Assembly: GCF_036013645.1 (NCBI RefSeq)
Contig: NZ_CP107869.1
Span: forward strand, 5,146,001-5,210,000
Length of the DNA: 64,000 nucleotides
Source of the DNA: Streptomyces sp. NBC_00490
Lineage (GTDB): Bacteria > Actinomycetota > Actinomycetes > Streptomycetales > Streptomycetaceae
Direction: 5' to 3'
In this document: in pieces, positions 27,328-34,428 of the stretch
Layout: each line of letters starts with the position of its first letter
Numbering within the stretch: the first letter of the stretch is position 1
Program-made: the position numbers and the translations under genes
The notes under the pieces: model-generated
The model's input: only the letters and a program-made list of their open reading frames with translations
Database searches by the model: none
Told to the model about the DNA's origin: nothing

Positions 27328-27404
27328 ACTTGCCTTTGCCAAGTTTTTATACCGGGCCCCCGCCGTTTTATTTGCCTGTAGCAACCATCAGCTTCTATGG
27401 TTGC
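27328..27404. promoter_or_regulatory. MarR operator region
   Basis: GCAACCAT-N8-ATGGTTGC (27381-27404) is a perfect eight-base inverted repeat ending 26 bp before the MarR start. A second dyad, ACTTG-N7-CAAGT, is at 27328-27344. The region is unusually AT-rich for this genome, as promoters are. Autoregulation by the MarR protein and control of the downstream pump are the simplest reading. Confidence 0.6.
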
Positions 27405-27430
27405 CCCAAGCAACGAATACGGGAGGTGTG

Positions 27431-27913
27431 ATGGCCGAACAGGCGCAGTACGAGGAGCTGATGCGTCAGTTCAGTGCCTTCGGAGCCGTGAAGCGGGAGA
27501 TGGGGCGGATCCTGCCGTCCGACTGCCCCGCCGGTTCCGCCGCCGTGCTGACGCTGCTCGCCCGTCACGGGGACATGCGCATGAGCAAGCTCTCGGAGCT
27601 GCTCGCCGTGGACATGTCGGTGACCAGTCGGCATGCCGCGCATCTCGCGGAGCGGGGCTGGATCGACCGGTCCCCCGACCCGGCGGACAAGCGCTCCCGC
27701 ATCCTGCACCTCACCCCCGCGGGTCTGGCCCAGCTCGAAAGGCTGTCGCGGCGGACCTGCGAGCTGCTCGCCGAGCGGCTCGGTGACTGGAGCGACGAAG
27801 AGGTGGCCCAGCTGACCGGCCTGATGGCCCGGCTCAGGGCCAGCTTCGACGACTGCCGCAGCGCCGCCCCTCGCGTATTCGAAGAGATCACCCGTACACC
27901 CGCAAACACGTAA
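27431..27913 (+). CDS. MarR family transcriptional regulator
   Basis: 160-aa winged-helix regulator. HTH: MRMSKLSELLAVDMSVTSRHAAHLAERG; wing: DPADKRSRILHLTPAG. ATG 27431 follows GGGAGG; an upstream in-frame start at 27401 lies inside the operator and is rejected. The efflux pump gene starts 13 bases after its stop, so the two form an operon, and the pump substrate is likely the regulator's ligand. Confidence 0.92.
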   Translation: MAEQAQYEELMRQFSAFGAVKREMGRILPSDCPAGSAAVLTLLARHGDMRMSKLSELLAVDMSVTSRHAAHLAERGWIDRSPDPADKRSRILHLTPAGLAQLERLSRRTCELLAERLGDWSDEEVAQLTGLMARLRASFDDCRSAAPRVFEEITRTPANT

Positions 27914-27926
27914 GCAAAGGAAGCCC

Positions 27927-30431
27927 ATGGCAACGACCACACCAGCCGGTGTGCGGGCTCACGCCAAGCACGGGGGAGGCGCTGAGCACGCCCCCATGAC
28001 ACACCGGCAGATCATGGAGGCCCTCTCCGGGCTGCTGCTCGGGATGTTCGTGGCGATCCTGTCGTCCACGATCGTCTCGAACGCCCTCCCGGAGATCATC
28101 GGCGACCTCGGCGGCGGCCAGTCCGCCTACACCTGGGTCGTCACCGCGGCCCTGCTGTCCATGACCGCGGCCACGCCCCTGTGGGGCAAGCTGTCGGACC
28201 TCTACAGCAAGAAGGCGCTCGTCCAGATAGCGCTCGTCATCTACGTGCTGGGCTCGGCCGCCGCCGGACTCTCGCAGAACGCCGGCACGCTGATCGCCTT
28301 CCGTGTCGTCCAGGGCATCGGCGTCGGCGGTCTGTCCGCCCTGGCGCAGATCGTGATGGCCGCGATGATCTCCCCGCGTGAGCGCGGGCGTTACTCCGGC
28401 TACCTGGGCGCGACCTTCGCCGTCGCCACCGTCGGCGGTCCGCTGCTCGGCGGTGTCATCACCGACACCTCGTGGCTCGGCTGGCGCTGGTGCTTCTACG
28501 TCGGTGTGCCGTTCGCGGTCATCGCGCTGATCGTGCTCCAGAAGACCCTGCACCTGCCCGTCGTGAAGCGGGACGTCAAGGTCGACTGGTCCGGCGCGTT
28601 CTTCATCTCGGCGGCCGTCTCGCTGCTGCTGGTCTGGGTCACCTTCGCCGGTGACAAGTACGACTGGATCTCCTGGCAGACGTACGCGATGGTCGGCGGC
28701 TCGATCGCGCTCGGCCTGATCTTCGTGCTCGTCGAGTCGAGGGCCAGCGAGCCGATCATCCCGCTGCGGCTGTTCCGCAACCGCACCATCACCCTGTCGT
28801 CGATCGCCTCGATGTTCGTGGGTGTCGCGATGTTCTCCGGCACGGTCTTCTTCAGCCAGTACTTCCAGCTGGCCCGCGACAAGTCCCCCACGATGTCGGG
28901 CGTCATGACGATCCCGATGATCGCCGGCCTGTTCGTCTCCTCGACCGTCTCCGGGCAGCTCATCACCCGCACCGGCAAGTGGAAGGCCTGGCTGGTCAGC
29001 GGTGGCGTGCTCGTCACCGCAGGGCTCGGTCTGCTGGGCACCATCCGGTACGACACGGAGTACTGGAAGGCCGCGGTCTTCATGGCCCTGCTGGGCCTCG
29101 GCATCGGCATGATGATGCAGAACCTGGTCCTGTGCACCCAGAACCAGGTCGAGCCCTCCGACCTCGGCGCCGCCAGCTCCACGGTCACCTTCTTCCGGTC
29201 CCTCGGCGGTGCGATGGGCGTCTCCGCGCTCGGCGCCGTCATGGCCCACCGGATCACCGACTACGCCAAGGACGGCATCACCGACCTCGGCCCCAAGTAC
29301 GCCTCTCTCGCCTCCGGTTCGAGCTCCACCGGCGAGATCCCGGACATGGACAAGCTGCCCGCGCCGCTGCGCACCGTCATGGAGAGCGCGTACGGCCACG
29401 GCATCGCGGACGTGTTCATGATCGCGGCGGCCCTGGCGGCGGTCGCCTTCCTGATCACGCTGTTCATCAAGGAGGTCCCGTTGCGGACGAAGGGCGCGCT
29501 GGCACAGGAGGCCACTGCTTCCGAGGAGGAGACGGTGGCCGAGGCTCCGGCCGCCGCCGAGGAGCGCGTCCCCAGCTGGGCCGCCACCTCCGAGACGCAG
29601 CCCGCCGCCGACGGCACGCAGAAGCTCGCCGCGGTCGCCACCCTGGAAGCTCCCCCGGCCTCCTCCGGCGGCGGCATCCCGGTCCGCGGCCACGTCCGCG
29701 GCGTCGAGAGCGCACCCGTCCCGCAGGCCGCGGTCACGCTGATCTCCCTCGCGGGACGGCAGCTGGGCCGGTCGGTGACGCAGCCGGACGGTTCGTACGG
29801 CGTGGACGCGCCGGGCGTGGGCTCGTACGTCCTGATCGCCTCAGCCGACGGGTTCCAGCCGCAGGCGTCCACGGTCGTCGTGGGCGGTGAGCCGGTGGCG
29901 TACGACATCCTGCTCAGCGGCACGAGCGGGCTGAGCGGTGTGGTGCGGGCCTCGGACAGCGCGCTGCCCGTCAAGGACGCCATGGTCATCGTGACCGACG
30001 TCCGCGGTGATCTGCTGGCCACCGGGACCACCGGTGAGCAGGGCGAGTTCGGCTTCGCCGAGCTGGTGCCGAGTGCGGTGACCATCGCGGTGAACGCCGC
30101 CGGGTACCGGCCGCGCGCGCTGCCCGTCGAGGTCGGCGGCACGGGCGTCACCCGGATCGAGGTCGAGCTGGAGGCCGGAGCCCAGCTCCAGGGCGTCGTA
30201 CGGGCTCCGCACGGACCGCTGGCCGACGCGCGCGTCACGCTCGTCGACGCGGCCGGCAATGTCGTGGGAACCGCGACGACCGGGTCGGACGGGGCGTACG
30301 CCTTCACCGACCTGGACGGCGGCGACTACACGGTCATCGCCACGGGCTACCCGCCGGTGGCGACGGCCCTGACGGTGGGCGGTCGTGGAACCGACGGCCA
30401 TGACATCGAACTCGCCCACCCCGGCGAGTAG
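27927..30431 (+). CDS. EmrB/QacA-type (DHA2) MFS efflux pump with C-terminal triple repeat
   Basis: 834 aa. Residues about 35-520 form a 14-helix drug:proton antiporter (VAILSSTIVSNALPEIIGDL, motif A-like PLWGKLSDLYSKK, motif C-like FAVATVGGPLLGG). An Ala/Glu/Pro-rich linker (about 520-590) leads to three tandem carboxypeptidase-regulatory-like repeats of about 80 residues, beginning IPVRGHVRGVESAPVPQAAV, SGLSGVVRASDSALPVKDAM and AQLQGVVRAPHGPLADARVT. Family topology puts the C-terminus in the cytoplasm, unusual for this beta-sandwich domain. AAAGGAAG precedes ATG 27927. Confidence 0.92.
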   Translation: MATTTPAGVRAHAKHGGGAEHAPMTHRQIMEALSGLLLGMFVAILSSTIVSNALPEIIGDLGGGQSAYTWVVTAALLSMTAATPLWGKLSDLYSKKALVQIALVIYVLGSAAAGLSQNAGTLIAFRVVQGIGVGGLSALAQIVMAAMISPRERGRYSGYLGATFAVATVGGPLLGGVITDTSWLGWRWCFYVGVPFAVIALIVLQKTLHLPVVKRDVKVDWSGAFFISAAVSLLLVWVTFAGDKYDWISWQTYAMVGGSIALGLIFVLVESRASEPIIPLRLFRNRTITLSSIASMFVGVAMFSGTVFFSQYFQLARDKSPTMSGVMTIPMIAGLFVSSTVSGQLITRTGKWKAWLVSGGVLVTAGLGLLGTIRYDTEYWKAAVFMALLGLGIGMMMQNLVLCTQNQVEPSDLGAASSTVTFFRSLGGAMGVSALGAVMAHRITDYAKDGITDLGPKYASLASGSSSTGEIPDMDKLPAPLRTVMESAYGHGIADVFMIAAALAAVAFLITLFIKEVPLRTKGALAQEATASEEETVAEAPAAAEERVPSWAATSETQPAADGTQKLAAVATLEAPPASSGGGIPVRGHVRGVESAPVPQAAVTLISLAGRQLGRSVTQPDGSYGVDAPGVGSYVLIASADGFQPQASTVVVGGEPVAYDILLSGTSGLSGVVRASDSALPVKDAMVIVTDVRGDLLATGTTGEQGEFGFAELVPSAVTIAVNAAGYRPRALPVEVGGTGVTRIEVELEAGAQLQGVVRAPHGPLADARVTLVDAAGNVVGTATTGSDGAYAFTDLDGGDYTVIATGYPPVATALTVGGRGTDGHDIELAHPGE

Positions 30432-30602
30432 GGCCCAGGTGAGCGGGGTCCGGTACGCGGTGACCACGCGTCCGGGCCCCGCGCCCCCGAGGCCGGGACG
30501 ACCCGGCACCGAAAACCCCGGCCCGTGGCGGGTGGGCGCGCGCTCCGAGCAAAGGCGCGCGCCCCGCCGCGGGCCGGACGCATTCTCGAAGGAGTACGTG
30601 AG

Positions 30603-31424
30603 ATGGGACTGACCGCGAGGATCCGTACGCGGGACGGATGGGCCGTGTCGCACGCGGTCGTCACGCTGACCGACATGACCGGCTCGCAGGTGCTGCGGGC
30701 CGAGGCCGACATCGAGGGCACGGTACGGGATGTCAACCCGCTGCCGCCCGGGGCGTACACCGTCATCGTCACCGCCGTCGGATACGCGCCCGCCGCCGCC
30801 AGTGCGATCGTCACCGCGAGCGGCCGCGCCGAGGTCGGCACGGTGACGCTGGCCCGGCAGGGCGGGGCCGAGCTGCCGCCGCCGGGGCCGTGGACCGTGG
30901 ACCCGGCGCACTCCACGGTGGGCGCGGTGGCCCAGCATCTGGGGATCTCCAGCGTGCGCGGGCGGTTCACCGAGTTCGCCGCGTCGATCGAGGTGGCGGC
31001 GGACGACGTCACCAAGTCCCGGGTGGAGGCGGTGATCCGGGCCGACTCCATCGACACCGGGAACGCGATGCGGGACGGGCATCTGAAGTCGGCGGACTTC
31101 CTGGACGTCGAGCGGTTTCCCGAGATCACCTACCGGTCCTCGGGGCTTTCCGTGGCGGGGGCGGACCGCTGGACCGTGCACGGTGAGCTGTCGCTGCACG
31201 GGGTCGTACGGCCCGTCGACCTCGACCTCGCCTATCTGGGGACGGGTGCCGATCCGTGGGGCGGTACCCGGGCGGCTTTCCGGGCCACGGCTCAGCTGCG
31301 GCGCGAGGACTTCGCCATGAACTACAACCAGGTGGTGCAGGCGGGGATCGCGGCCATCGGTACGACGCTGAAAGTGGAGCTGGATGTCCAGGCGGTACAG
31401 GGGGATTCACTGCCGCAGGCCTAG
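30603..31424 (+). CDS. YceI family protein with N-terminal carboxypeptidase-regulatory-like domain
   Basis: 273 aa from ATG 30603, behind AAGGAG. Residues about 1-90 repeat the same beta-sandwich found three times at the end of the preceding pump (TARIRTRDGWAVSHAVVTLT, PGAYTVIVTAVGYAPA). Residues about 97-270 are a YceI lipocalin-like domain: WTVDPAHSTVGAVAQHLGIS, KSADFLDVERFPEITYRS and a DFAMNYN motif. YceI proteins bind isoprenoid lipids. No signal peptide, so likely cytoplasmic. The domain shared with the pump suggests a joint function. Confidence 0.88.
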   Translation: MGLTARIRTRDGWAVSHAVVTLTDMTGSQVLRAEADIEGTVRDVNPLPPGAYTVIVTAVGYAPAAASAIVTASGRAEVGTVTLARQGGAELPPPGPWTVDPAHSTVGAVAQHLGISSVRGRFTEFAASIEVAADDVTKSRVEAVIRADSIDTGNAMRDGHLKSADFLDVERFPEITYRSSGLSVAGADRWTVHGELSLHGVVRPVDLDLAYLGTGADPWGGTRAAFRATAQLRREDFAMNYNQVVQAGIAAIGTTLKVELDVQAVQGDSLPQA

Positions 31425-31433
31425 GCTGGCGCC

Positions 31434-31907
31434 ATGGCACCGAACATCGCGACGAACACCACCGTCTCCCTCGATGACCTGCTGGACTTCGTACGGCCCC
31501 GGCACCGGGCCCTGCTGCTGACCCGCCGGGCCGACGGGAGTCCGCAGGCCTCGCCGCTGACCTGCGGGGTCGACGACTCGGGGCGGATCGTGATGTCCAC
31601 GTACCCCGAGCGGGCCAAGACGCGCAACGCCAAGCGGGACGAGCGGGTCAGTGTCGTCGTGCTGAGCGACGACTGGAACGGGCCGTGGGTGCAGGTGGAC
31701 GGGACGGCGGAGGTCATCGACTCGCCCGAGTCCGTCGAGCCGCTCGTGGAGTACTTCCGGAACATCTCGGGGGAGCACCCGGACTGGGACGAGTATCGGG
31801 AGGCGATGGTGAAGCAGGGGAAGTCGATCATTCGGGTCACGCCGGTGAAGTGGGGACCGGTTGCCACCGGCGGGTTTCCGGCGCGGTTGGCTTCGCCGGA
31901 CGCGTGA
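31434..31907 (+). CDS. PPOX class F420-dependent oxidoreductase
   Basis: 157-aa split-barrel flavin/deazaflavin-binding protein: ALLLTRRADGSPQASPLTCG, ERVSVVVLSDDWNGPWVQVDG and YFRNISGEHPDWDEYREAMV are typical of the PPOX/F420 family. It lies nine bases after the YceI gene and is probably co-transcribed. Substrate unknown. Confidence 0.88.
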   Translation: MAPNIATNTTVSLDDLLDFVRPRHRALLLTRRADGSPQASPLTCGVDDSGRIVMSTYPERAKTRNAKRDERVSVVVLSDDWNGPWVQVDGTAEVIDSPESVEPLVEYFRNISGEHPDWDEYREAMVKQGKSIIRVTPVKWGPVATGGFPARLASPDA

Positions 31908-31948
31908 GAGCTCGGGGGAGTCGGTAGCTGGGCGGGTGCGGGTTCGTC

Positions 31949-31978
31949 GTGGTTTCTCGCGTAGTTCCCCGCGCCCCT
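31949..31978 (-). repeat. Dispersed Streptomyces intergenic repeat, copy 3
   Basis: CTCGCGTAGTTCCCCGCGCC is a near match to the reverse complement of copy 1, between convergent genes. Confidence 0.55.
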
Positions 31979-31985
31979 AGGTTGC

Positions 31986-32750
31986 TCATCCATCCCCCCT
32001 TTTCACCATCGCCTCGATTCCCGCGACCAACAGGTCCAGGGCGAATTCGAAGTCTCGTTCCCACATTTCCTCGACCGTGTCGCCGCCTCGGGCCGCCATG
32101 ATGTCCTCGGACTGTTTGACGATCTCGGCGGCCGCCGGGGCCTGGGTCACCGTGGTCATGGCGTGCTGGAAGTACTCGTCCGGGGTCATGCCTACGTCGG
32201 TGGAGCGGGCGATGATGTGGCCCTCGATCGTGCCGAAGCCGTACACAAACTGGAAGACGGCGGAGATGGCGGCGGCCAGGCCGTGGGCGGGCAGGCCGGT
32301 GCGGCGGATGACGTGCTGGATGACCCGGGCGAACGCCAGGTAGTTGGGGCCGATGTTGAGGAAGGTCCCGCTCAGCGGGGAGACCCAGGGGTGGCCGACC
32401 AGGAGGGCGCGGTAGCCGCGGGCCAGCGTGCGCAGTTGGTCGCGCCAGTCCTCGTCGGCCTCCGGGTCGGGCAGGGTCAGTTCGCCGCAGACCGAGTCGA
32501 GGGCCAGTTCGAGGAGGTCGTCCTTGGTGTCGACGTACCAATAGACGGACATCGCGGTGACGTTGAGCTCGCTCGCGAGCCGCCGCATGGAGAACTTGGC
32601 CAGGCCCTCGGCGTCCAGGAGCCGGACGGTGACCGAGGTGATGCGCTCACGGTCGAGCCCGGAGGGGTGCCCGCCACCACGGGTGCCACGCCGAGCCTTG
32701 TCCGCCAGCCACACGCTGGTCCGCTCCGCACGATGGCCCGCCTTCACCAT
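31986..32750 (-). CDS. TetR family regulator (TetR_C_1 type)
   Basis: 254 aa. HTH: VRLLDAEGLAKFSMRRLASE then LNVTAMSVYWYVDTKDDLL. The C-terminal ligand domain resembles the TetR tetracycline-repressor class (RALLVGHPWVSPLSGTFLNI, FVYGFGTIEGHI). The 40-residue N-terminal extension is basic. It lies 59 bases downstream of a DHA2 pump gene in the same orientation, so it probably represses that pump. A large palindrome just upstream of the pump is the likely operator. Confidence 0.9.
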   Translation of the reverse strand: MVKAGHRAERTSVWLADKARRGTRGGGHPSGLDRERITSVTVRLLDAEGLAKFSMRRLASELNVTAMSVYWYVDTKDDLLELALDSVCGELTLPDPEADEDWRDQLRTLARGYRALLVGHPWVSPLSGTFLNIGPNYLAFARVIQHVIRRTGLPAHGLAAAISAVFQFVYGFGTIEGHIIARSTDVGMTPDEYFQHAMTTVTQAPAAAEIVKQSEDIMAARGGDTVEEMWERDFEFALDLLVAGIEAMVKRGDG

Positions 32751-32809
32751 GGCACACCTTCCTGATCTTGCAATTGTCGATCAGCTTAGGCGCCCCCGCC
32801 CCCGAGCTC

Positions 32810-34297
32810 TTAGGCGACCTCTTCCCGCTCAGCCCGCCGCAGCAACGCCCCCGCGAGCAACCCACCCAACAGCACGGCCACCGCTCCCACCAACAAGCTG
32901 GTCTCCAGCCCCGAGGAGTAGGCGTCCGTGATACGCGCCTTCTCGGCATCCGACCCCGCCGCCGCCAACGCCGCCGGCAGCGAAGACGCCGCCACCGGAA
33001 TCAGCGCCGCGAACCGAGAGCTCAGCACCGCGCCCAGCACCGCGACCCCCAGACCCTGCCCGAACTCCGCCACCGTTCCGTTGATCCCCGCCCCGATCCC
33101 CGCCTTCTCCGGCGGAATGGAACTCATGATCGCGTGCGCCATCGCCGGATTGGCGACCGCGGCGCCCGCGCCGATCAGCAGCAGCCCCAGCAGCGTTCCG
33201 CTGTAACCGCCGGAGGCGACCGTCGCGATGGACACCAGGCCGCCCGACATCAGGACCATGCCCAGCCCGATCGCGGCCGGATTCCCCAGCCTGGCCGCCC
33301 ACTTGGCGGCCACCCCGGAGAAGTTCAGAGCCACGATCGTGAGGGCGAGCGGGGCCGTGCGCAGACCGGCCTCCAAGGGGCCGTAGCCGAGGACGAACTG
33401 CATGTGCTGGGTGAGCAGGAAGAGCGAGCCGCCCATGCCGAAGGTGATCAGCACCGCGCCCGCGATGGCGCCCGTGAAGCGGCGGTTCCGGAAGAAGTGC
33501 AGGTCGAGCATGGGGTACTCGATGCGGCTCTCCCAGTACGCGAACCCGGCGAGCACCACGACCGCGACGGTCGCCGACGTCAGCACCCGGCCGGACGTCC
33601 AGCCGTGCCCGGGACCGGAGATGATCGCGAACACGAGGGAGGCCATGCCGATGGTCGACAGGAGGGCGCCGAGGAGGTCGGGACGGTCGCCGCGCGGGTT
33701 CTTCGACTCGGGGACCAGGGTGATGGCGGCCACGAGACCGACCGCCGCGACCGGGAGGTTGATCAGGAAGATTGCGCCCCACCAGAAGTGGTCCAGCATG
33801 AAGCCGCCGAGCAGCGGACCGCAGGCGAAGCCGAGCGCGTTGACCGCCGCCCAGATACCGATCGCCTTGGCGTGCTCCTCGGGCGCGAAGATCTGCATCA
33901 CCACCGCGAGGGTCGTGGTCAGCAGCAGCGCGCCGCCGACGCCCATCCCGGCCCGCGCGGCGATCAACTGGCCCGTGCTGTCGGCCAGTCCGGCCACCAG
34001 CGAGCCCGCGCCGAACAGGGTCAGGCCCGCTATCAGCATCTTCTTGCGGCCGTAGCGGTCGGCGGCGCTGCCCGCGCTGAGCAGGAGGCCGGACTGCACC
34101 AGGGAGTACGCGTTGATCATCCACTGGATGTCCGAGGTGGCCGCGCCCAGTTCCTCGGTGAGGGAGGGGATCGCGACGTTCAGGACGGTGTTGTCGAGGA
34201 CGACGGTGAGCTGGGCGAGACAGATGACGCCGAGGATGAGCCAGCGCTGGGGGTGGCCCTGGGAGACGGTGACGGGTGCGGGGGCGGGAGCAGACAT
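32810..34297 (-). CDS. DHA2-type MFS efflux transporter
   Basis: 495 aa from ATG 34297 (MSAPAPAPVTVSQGHPQRWL); the longer open frame upstream crosses the GT39 gene and is not coding. Fourteen helices are expected: LTVVLDNTVLNVAIPSLTEE, motif A-like SAADRYGRKKML, motif C-like NALGFACGPLLGG. Drug/proton antiport is by family. The start lies directly behind an operator-like palindrome, with AGGAG unusually far (about 20 bases) upstream, so translation may be weak or partly leaderless. Confidence 0.92.
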   Translation of the reverse strand: MSAPAPAPVTVSQGHPQRWLILGVICLAQLTVVLDNTVLNVAIPSLTEELGAATSDIQWMINAYSLVQSGLLLSAGSAADRYGRKKMLIAGLTLFGAGSLVAGLADSTGQLIAARAGMGVGGALLLTTTLAVVMQIFAPEEHAKAIGIWAAVNALGFACGPLLGGFMLDHFWWGAIFLINLPVAAVGLVAAITLVPESKNPRGDRPDLLGALLSTIGMASLVFAIISGPGHGWTSGRVLTSATVAVVVLAGFAYWESRIEYPMLDLHFFRNRRFTGAIAGAVLITFGMGGSLFLLTQHMQFVLGYGPLEAGLRTAPLALTIVALNFSGVAAKWAARLGNPAAIGLGMVLMSGGLVSIATVASGGYSGTLLGLLLIGAGAAVANPAMAHAIMSSIPPEKAGIGAGINGTVAEFGQGLGVAVLGAVLSSRFAALIPVAASSLPAALAAAGSDAEKARITDAYSSGLETSLLVGAVAVLLGGLLAGALLRRAEREEVA

Positions 34298-34298
34298 G

Positions 34299-34334
34299 TT
34301 GTACACCGTAGAACAGCTCCTATACGGCGTACAA
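34299..34334. promoter_or_regulatory. Palindromic operator upstream of the MFS pump
   Basis: TTGTACACCGTA (34299-34310) and TACGGCGTACAA (34323-34334) are an inverted repeat matching at 11 of 12 positions with a 12-base gap, adjoining the start codon. A second dyad, TCGTCGTAC-N7-GTACGACGA, is at 34355-34379 with nine-base perfect arms. Both share GTAC half-site cores. TetR binding is the likely purpose. Confidence 0.6.
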
Positions 34335-34379
34335 CGCGATTTCTCGCCGTGCGGTCGTCGTACAGGTGCCGTACGACGA

Positions 34380-34413
34380 GGAGGGCGGTGACCGTCGATG
34401 GTCACCGCCCTCC
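34380..34413 (-). terminator. Terminator of the RR-HK-GT operon
   Basis: GGAGGGCGGTGACC pairs perfectly with GGTCACCGCCCTCC (14 bp) around the six-base loop GTCGAT, 15 bases after the GT39 stop. Confidence 0.88.
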
Positions 34414-34428
34414 TGGCTCCGCCGGGCG

